Below, one piece after another: positions 59,465-64,000 of a DNA stretch of 64,000 nucleotides. The DNA is taken from contig NZ_JAGDYP010000005.1 of NCBI RefSeq assembly GCF_017565765.1, positions 124,001 through 188,000 on the forward strand. Direction: 5' to 3'. The DNA comes from Capnocytophaga bilenii (GTDB taxonomy: Bacteria > Bacteroidota > Bacteroidia > Flavobacteriales > Flavobacteriaceae). The first letter of the stretch is position 1. Each line of letters starts with the position of its first letter. The notes under the pieces are model-generated. The model searched no databases. It worked only from the letters and a program-made list of their open reading frames with translations, and was not told where the DNA came from. The position numbers were made by a program, and so were the translations under genes.

Positions 59465-61189
59465 ATGAGCGATAAAATAGTAGTTTATCAGGTGCTGACG
59501 AGGCTTTTTGGGAATACTAATACTACCAATAAAGCGTGGGGTACTAAGGAAGAAAATGGAGTAGGAAAATTCTCAGATTTTACTGAGAAGGCTCTATTAG
59601 AAATAAAAAAATTAGGAGCTACACATATATGGTTTACAGGGGTATTACATCACGCTCTCACTACTGATTATACAGCTTATGGCATCTGTAATGACTTTCC
59701 GGCGGTAGTAAAAGGACGTGCGGGCTCTCCTTATGCCATTAAGGATTACTACACTGTAAACCCTGACCTTGCTGACAATCCTGCAGAACGTTTGGAGGAG
59801 TGGGAAGCCCTTATTGCACGTACACACCAATGCGGATTGAAAGTGATTATGGATATAGTGCCTAACCACGTGGCACGCCGTTATGAGAGCATTGCTAAAC
59901 CTGAGGAAGTACGCGGTTTTGGTGAAGATGATGATGTTTCGGTAACTTATGCTGTAAACAATAATTTCTATTACAACCCCAACGAGGCTTTTCAGTTGCC
60001 AGAGGGTATTTATGGCGAGTATCACGAGTTTCCTGCTAAATGGACAGGCAATGGGGCGCGTGCTTCTCAGCCCGATCGCAATGATTGGTATGAAACTGTA
60101 AAGCTCAACTACGGGGTACGCCCTGATGGCACTAAAGACTTCCCTACTCTACCTGCTGGTTTTGAAAATGAAGCTACAGAGATACATTACCACTTTTGGC
60201 AAAACCAAATAGTACCTGATACTTGGCAAAAGTTTAAAGATATTGCTTTGTATTGGCTCGAGAAAGGCGTAGATGGTTTCCGTTATGATATGGCTGAAAT
60301 GGTGCCTGTGGAGTTTTGGAGCTATCTCAATTCGGCTATTAAGCATCATAAACCAGAAGCTTTTTTGTTGGCTGAGGTGTATAACCCTAATGAATATCGC
60401 CCTTACTTACATTTAGGGAAGATGGATTACCTCTACGACAAAGTACAGCTATATGATACACTACGAGCTATCGTTAGCTACGGACATACCACTGATACCC
60501 TTGCCCCTATACAACACAACCTGTCTGATATTTCAGACCGTATGTTGCATTTTTTAGAAAACCACGATGAGCAACGTATAGCCTCACCAGAATTTGCGGG
60601 CTATGCCGAAAAGGCTAAACCTGCAATGGTAGTTTCTACCCTTATCAGCGAGTCGCCGGTGATGGTATATTTCGGTCAGGAAGTGGGTGAGCGAGCGGCA
60701 GAATGGGCAGGTTTTGGCAGTCCGTCTCGCACCTCTATTTTTGATTATATAGGCGTACCTGCCCACCAGCGCTGGGTGAATAATAAACGCTTTGACGGGG
60801 GACAGCTTTCGGAGGCTGAACGGGCTTTGCGAGATTTCTATCAGCGATTACTGAACCTAAAGGTAAATGGAGCTTATACCGACTTGCACGCTTATAACCG
60901 CGAGCATACTGCCTATTACAACGACAAAGTGTATAGTTTTGCAAGAGGCTATGAGGAAGAACAATGGGTGATAGTGAGCAATTTTAGTCCGTATGAAAGC
61001 TATGGTTTTGATTTGCAGTTGCCTGCTTATTTATTAGGCAGTTGGTTCTTGAATGACGGCAGTTACCCTCTAACAGAAGCACTCTACAGCACAAAAGAAA
61101 CTATGCTATATATAGAAAATGGTAAAGGACATATGCGTGTGGATATAGCCCCTTTAGAGTCATTGATATTTAAGCGCATTAATCATTAA
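59465..61189 (+). CDS. alpha-amylase family glycoside hydrolase (GH13)
   Basis: 574 residues. GH13 conserved regions: VIMDIVPNHVAR (region I), GFRYDMAEMVPVEFW (region II with the nucleophile aspartate), FLLAEVYNP (region III with the acid glutamate), and FLENHDEQRIA (region IV). No signal peptide, so it is cytoplasmic or not exported by the Sec route. It may act on glycogen or maltodextrins. The upstream 207-nt gap holds no gene, and the next gene follows 5 nt after the stop. Confidence 0.92.
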   Translation: MSDKIVVYQVLTRLFGNTNTTNKAWGTKEENGVGKFSDFTEKALLEIKKLGATHIWFTGVLHHALTTDYTAYGICNDFPAVVKGRAGSPYAIKDYYTVNPDLADNPAERLEEWEALIARTHQCGLKVIMDIVPNHVARRYESIAKPEEVRGFGEDDDVSVTYAVNNNFYYNPNEAFQLPEGIYGEYHEFPAKWTGNGARASQPDRNDWYETVKLNYGVRPDGTKDFPTLPAGFENEATEIHYHFWQNQIVPDTWQKFKDIALYWLEKGVDGFRYDMAEMVPVEFWSYLNSAIKHHKPEAFLLAEVYNPNEYRPYLHLGKMDYLYDKVQLYDTLRAIVSYGHTTDTLAPIQHNLSDISDRMLHFLENHDEQRIASPEFAGYAEKAKPAMVVSTLISESPVMVYFGQEVGERAAEWAGFGSPSRTSIFDYIGVPAHQRWVNNKRFDGGQLSEAERALRDFYQRLLNLKVNGAYTDLHAYNREHTAYYNDKVYSFARGYEEEQWVIVSNFSPYESYGFDLQLPAYLLGSWFLNDGSYPLTEALYSTKETMLYIENGKGHMRVDIAPLESLIFKRINH

Positions 61190-61194
61190 ACATT

Positions 61195-61962
61195 ATGAAT
61201 ATACATTTTATCGTAGCTCCTAGCACTCATCTGCGTCCGCTGATGAAAGAGCTTAGCAATAAGCATCATATTACTACCCTCCCTGAAGAAATGACAAGCA
61301 ACACTGATTGTGTGGTGGTAGATCCTCACCTTTCGGAACACCACCCCGATTTGCTACAAGCACAACAATTGGGGCTAAAACTCCTATCGCCTGCTGAATT
61401 TTTATATGAATACTTCAAAGACAAAACCCGTGTAGTAATAGCAGGTGAAAAAGGTAGGCAAGAAGTTTTAGCGCGTGTGCTGCACACTATGGCGTTCTAC
61501 AACAAACCTTTAAGCTACTGCTTGCAACAGCCCATAATAGGGCAACAAGTACATTTAGAGGATACCGAATTTGTACTTATAGAAGCTGATGCCCAAAGTG
61601 CTGCCCTGCGACCTATTGTAGCCCTCATTACAGATATTGCCACTACGGATAGTCGTGATACTTACAATGCTTTTATCAGTGCAATTACCAAAGGAGGTAT
61701 CTTAATTTACAACGAAGAAGATACTACCCTTAGCAGTATAGTAGAAGCCAACGAAAATCCTATTAGGAAAATGGAATACCATACACCTGATTTTGAGACA
61801 CATAATGATGAAATATACCTTATTACGCCAGAGGGCGACCTTCCTTTAGGAAAACTTAGTGTGGCATCGGTAGGTTATATAGAAGCTGCTAAGTGGGTAT
61901 GCCAAAATATGGCTATTGATGAAGCTGATTTTTACGAAGCTATGGCAGATTATCATCTATAA
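61195..61962 (+). CDS. Mur-ligase-like protein lacking the ATP site (likely pseudoenzyme)
   Basis: 255 residues. The order of elements follows MurC/Mpl: an N-terminal Rossmann-like start IHFIVAPSTHL, then HHPDLLQAQQLGLKLLSPAEFLYEYF, then the position of the P-loop, VVIAGEKGRQEVLARVL (residues 80-96), then LRPIVALITDIATTD near 140-155. In active ligases the P-loop reads GTHGKTT; here it reads GEKGRQE (84-90), so ATP binding is doubtful. The C-terminal amino-acid-binding domain is missing. It follows the GH13 gene by 5 nt. It may be an inactive regulator or a decayed peptidoglycan-recycling enzyme. Confidence 0.65.
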   Translation: MNIHFIVAPSTHLRPLMKELSNKHHITTLPEEMTSNTDCVVVDPHLSEHHPDLLQAQQLGLKLLSPAEFLYEYFKDKTRVVIAGEKGRQEVLARVLHTMAFYNKPLSYCLQQPIIGQQVHLEDTEFVLIEADAQSAALRPIVALITDIATTDSRDTYNAFISAITKGGILIYNEEDTTLSSIVEANENPIRKMEYHTPDFETHNDEIYLITPEGDLPLGKLSVASVGYIEAAKWVCQNMAIDEADFYEAMADYHL

Positions 61963-61973
61963 AAAAATCATTT

Positions 61974-62816
61974 ATGAAAAAACTTTCTTTTACACCTATG
62001 GCACCGCAGTGGATTGCGTTCCCTGCTTATACTGAATTTACGATAGGCTGGCGTATGGGTGCTGGCGAAGGTTATAAATGGGAGTTTTGGGACTGGTATG
62101 AGACCCTTACCTCAGCACAACAAAAAGAGTACCAAGCACTTTTTCCGTATCCTTGTTTTTGGCATTACAACAGATGGGAAGAGGATGACCAAGATATAGA
62201 TGACGAGGAGGATTATTACTACGAAGGAATTCCAGTTTGGCAACCTAAAGGTGCTTATAAATATTCTAAAGCGACCTTTATCAATTCGGCAAAGAAGCCC
62301 AAGTTTGTTTTCTTTTGGAAGCCCAATGCAGAGGTGGTGAATGAATCTTGTTTTTCGCAATGGCAACCCTCACCTTTTTGTGTAGATGGTGATGAGTATT
62401 ACTGTGCTGAGCAGTATATGATGGCTGAAAAAGCTCGGTTATTTGGTGATGAAGAGGTGGAGAAAGAAATAATGAACACTTCCGACCCTAAACTGATGAA
62501 AGCCTTGGGAAGGAAAGTGCGCAACTTTGACCCTCAGGTATGGGACAAAGCCAAATATAGTATTGTGCTCAATGGGAATTATTACAAATTCACTCAGAAT
62601 AAGGAAATGATGGACTTTTTACTCTCTACTAATGATAAAATATTAGTAGAAGCAAGTCCGATGGATACTATTTGGGGAATAGGCTTAGGCAAAGAAAATG
62701 AGAAAGCACAGAATATAGCTATGTGGCGTGGCAAGAACTTGTTGGGTTTTGCGCTAATGGAAGTAAGAGACGAGATTAGAAAGGTATATCAGAATGTACA
62801 TTTACTAAATAAATAG
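61974..62816 (+). CDS. NADAR (YbiA-like) domain protein
   Basis: 280 residues. The C-terminal 180 residues match the NADAR family: YYCAEQYMMAEKARLFGD near residue 140, MKALGRKVRNFDPQVWD, IVLNGNYYKFTQNKEM, LVEASPMDTIWGIGL, and NLLGFALMEVRDEI. NADAR proteins remove ADP-ribose from nucleic-acid or nucleotide substrates. The N-terminal 95 residues are specific to this protein and rich in aromatic residues (WDWYETLTSAQQKEYQ). It follows the Mur-like gene by 11 nt. Family role in defence or repair is only inferred. Confidence 0.87.
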   Translation: MKKLSFTPMAPQWIAFPAYTEFTIGWRMGAGEGYKWEFWDWYETLTSAQQKEYQALFPYPCFWHYNRWEEDDQDIDDEEDYYYEGIPVWQPKGAYKYSKATFINSAKKPKFVFFWKPNAEVVNESCFSQWQPSPFCVDGDEYYCAEQYMMAEKARLFGDEEVEKEIMNTSDPKLMKALGRKVRNFDPQVWDKAKYSIVLNGNYYKFTQNKEMMDFLLSTNDKILVEASPMDTIWGIGLGKENEKAQNIAMWRGKNLLGFALMEVRDEIRKVYQNVHLLNK

Positions 62817-62818
62817 GA

Positions 62819-63226
62819 ATGAATAAACTCAAAATCAATGTAGTTACACTAAAAGAAGACGAATACCTCATTCGCGATAGTATTCGTTTTGAAAATTTTA
62901 GTTATCTACAGCTTCTCATTGACTACGAGGATATAGCTACTTATCCTGATTTTGAAGATATGCTAATAGTCCCCAGTGAATTATGCAAAAGTAGCTTACA
63001 AACTGGTGAATATCTATTGTTTACTTGTGCTTGTGGCGTTGCTGATGATGGGGGATGGAGTAAAATTAAGGTAACACATTCAGAAGCTATTGTTCAATGG
63101 GATTTTTTGAGAGGAAAACCTTATTGTTTTAAATTCTCTAAAGAAAATTACTTAAAAGAAATTCAAATTATCAACAAAAAAAGCTATACTTTCATTCCTA
63201 AAGAGATTATTTTTCCTGAAATTTAA
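62819..63226 (+). CDS. hypothetical protein
   Basis: 135 residues. I do not recognise a family. It contains a cysteine pair in FTCACGVADDGGW near residue 63 and looks like a mixed alpha/beta cytoplasmic protein. It starts 2 nt after the NADAR gene stop and probably shares its transcript. Confidence 0.6.
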   Translation: MNKLKINVVTLKEDEYLIRDSIRFENFSYLQLLIDYEDIATYPDFEDMLIVPSELCKSSLQTGEYLLFTCACGVADDGGWSKIKVTHSEAIVQWDFLRGKPYCFKFSKENYLKEIQIINKKSYTFIPKEIIFPEI

Positions 63227-63276
63227 TTTTTAAGAAACAATAAGTTAGAAGTGATATATAACCAAAAAGCAAAAAA

Positions 63277-63594
63277 ATGAACGAACGATACGAAAACATC
63301 AGTAAAATGAATGATATCCTCTTGCGATTGGAGGGTATCCTTACCAATGCTGAAGCCCTATTGGAAGAATGGAAGGCTATACAGCCCGAATATGAGGCTT
63401 TAGAGGCTTATTATGACAGCGAACAATGGCGCGAAGATTATTTTGATAGCAATGACGGAAAAATACCAGATGAGGTACCACAATGGGTACTCACCCAAGA
63501 TGCTATCTTTGATGCTATAGGTACTCAGTTTGATATTGCTGATAGCTTCCAGCCGTTATTAGACCGCATCAATAGTAGAAAATGGAAGGAATAA
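63277..63594 (+). CDS. DUF4298 family protein
   Basis: 105 residues, acidic and helical. MNDILLRLEGILTNAEALL, YEALEAYYDSEQWREDYF, and DEVPQWVLTQDAIFDAIG match DUF4298, a small family of unknown function found in many bacteria. It lies 50 nt after the hypothetical gene in the same direction. Confidence 0.82.
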   Translation: MNERYENISKMNDILLRLEGILTNAEALLEEWKAIQPEYEALEAYYDSEQWREDYFDSNDGKIPDEVPQWVLTQDAIFDAIGTQFDIADSFQPLLDRINSRKWKE

Positions 63595-63640
63595 CAAATA
63601 AATAAGAACATTCAATAAAACTAAAATTAATAATTACTTT

Positions 63641-64000
63641 ATGCTAAAGAAAAATCTATTCTTATGGCTCTTTACCTTTGCCATAACTCTCGGTACTTTC
63701 GCTCAAAGTTATGAGTGGAAAGAAGCACAAAGTGGAGGTTATAGTTACAAATACGTAACTAACGACCCTACCAATGCAAGGTTCTATACTCTTAAAAACG
63801 GGCTTACTGTTATACTAAGCCCTATTAAAAAAGAACCTCGTATACAGTGTTATATAGCTGTAAAAGCAGGTAGCAAAACCGACCCCGCTACCAATACAGG
63901 GCTTGCCCACTATCTTGAGCATATGCTCTTTAAAGGAACTGACAGATACGGCTCATTAGATTGGGAAAAAGAGCAAAAAGAACTTGAAAAAATTGACGCC
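63641..64000 (+). CDS. M16 family zinc peptidase, N-terminal part (3' end outside window)
   Basis: About 120 residues from the ATG at 63641. A signal peptide ([17 protein letters not shown]) is followed by [14 protein letters not shown] and the inverse zinc motif HYLEH (HxxEH) in [14 protein letters not shown]. The rest of the protein is outside the window. It is an exported M16 metallopeptidase. Confidence 0.93.
   Translation, partial: MLKKNLFLWLFTFAITLGTFAQSYEWKEAQSGGYSYKYVTNDPTNARFYTLKNGLTVILSPIKKEPRIQCYIAVKAGSKTDPATNTGLAHYLEHMLFKGTDRYGSLDWEKEQKELEKIDA

Overview
The window reads as chromosomal DNA of a member of the Flavobacteriaceae, most likely Capnocytophaga. The reasons are: gliding-motility genes gldF/gldG, a Bat/MoxR operon, a Bacteroidota-type RecQ, a DNA polymerase III alpha with a fused proofreading exonuclease, many copies of the Bacteroidota promoter pair (TTG or TTTG, about 19-20 nt, then TAnnTTTG), AT-rich DNA, and several AT-rich tandem repeats in intergenic gaps. 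The genus is an inference; no rRNA gene is present.

Layout. 1-1.4 kb: the 3' end of ggt, then lipA. 1.4-6.8 kb (minus): a Bat operon (moxR, a pRiA4b ORF-3-like gene, a DUF58 gene, a BatD-like gene, batA). 6.9-7.3 kb (minus): a tRNA-Ser/Pro/Arg cluster with its own promoter and terminator. 7.4-23.5 kb (minus): mostly housekeeping genes: recQ, a DUF3109 gene, recR, a tyrosine phosphatase, nadD, gmk, yicC, idi, a DUF192 gene, lgt, a glycosyltransferase, mnmA, gldG, gldF, alanine dehydrogenase and dnaA. 23.7-31.6 kb: a thioesterase, a purine nucleoside phosphorylase, an M48 lipoprotein, TPR proteins, truA, a lipoprotein, and dnaX, which is split into two frames at a run of ten A residues. 45.9-64 kb: a DeoR-type regulator, arsC, a beta-barrel protein, asd, a trans-sulfuration enzyme, pepE, tex, pyrH, a nitroreductase, two tiny paralogous membrane proteins, frr, prfB with its programmed +1 frameshift, two leucine-rich-repeat proteins, an alpha-amylase-family enzyme, a decayed Mur-ligase-like protein, NADAR and DUF4298 proteins, and the 5' end of an M16 peptidase gene.

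The standout is 31.7-41.35 kb, an accessory island between dnaX and dnaE. It has a WYL-domain regulator, a palindromic operator-like site, a structured non-coding RNA bounded by 11-bp inverted repeats (retron msr-msd layout), and a retron-type reverse transcriptase with YADD, NAxxH and VTG motifs. Four tightly packed genes follow: a possibly kinase-like protein, a protein with a complete phospho-receiver domain and a C-terminal HEPN-like RNxxxH motif, a RecD/Pif1-like superfamily 1 helicase, and a TPR-like protein with an OB-like tail. The last stops 6 nt before dnaE. My reading is an anti-phage retron whose cDNA/RT complex is coupled to a phosphorelay-like sensor and a HEPN RNase effector, with a helicase. 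I cannot match this gene set to a retron class from memory, so it is the best candidate here for an undescribed system.

Recurring small-scale structure: a family of palindromes built on ACTTTGCCAAAG lies in at least four intergenic gaps and partly acts as terminators. Several tandem repeats of 7, 8/16 and 11 bp lie in gaps; two of them start exactly at the stop codon of the upstream gene.
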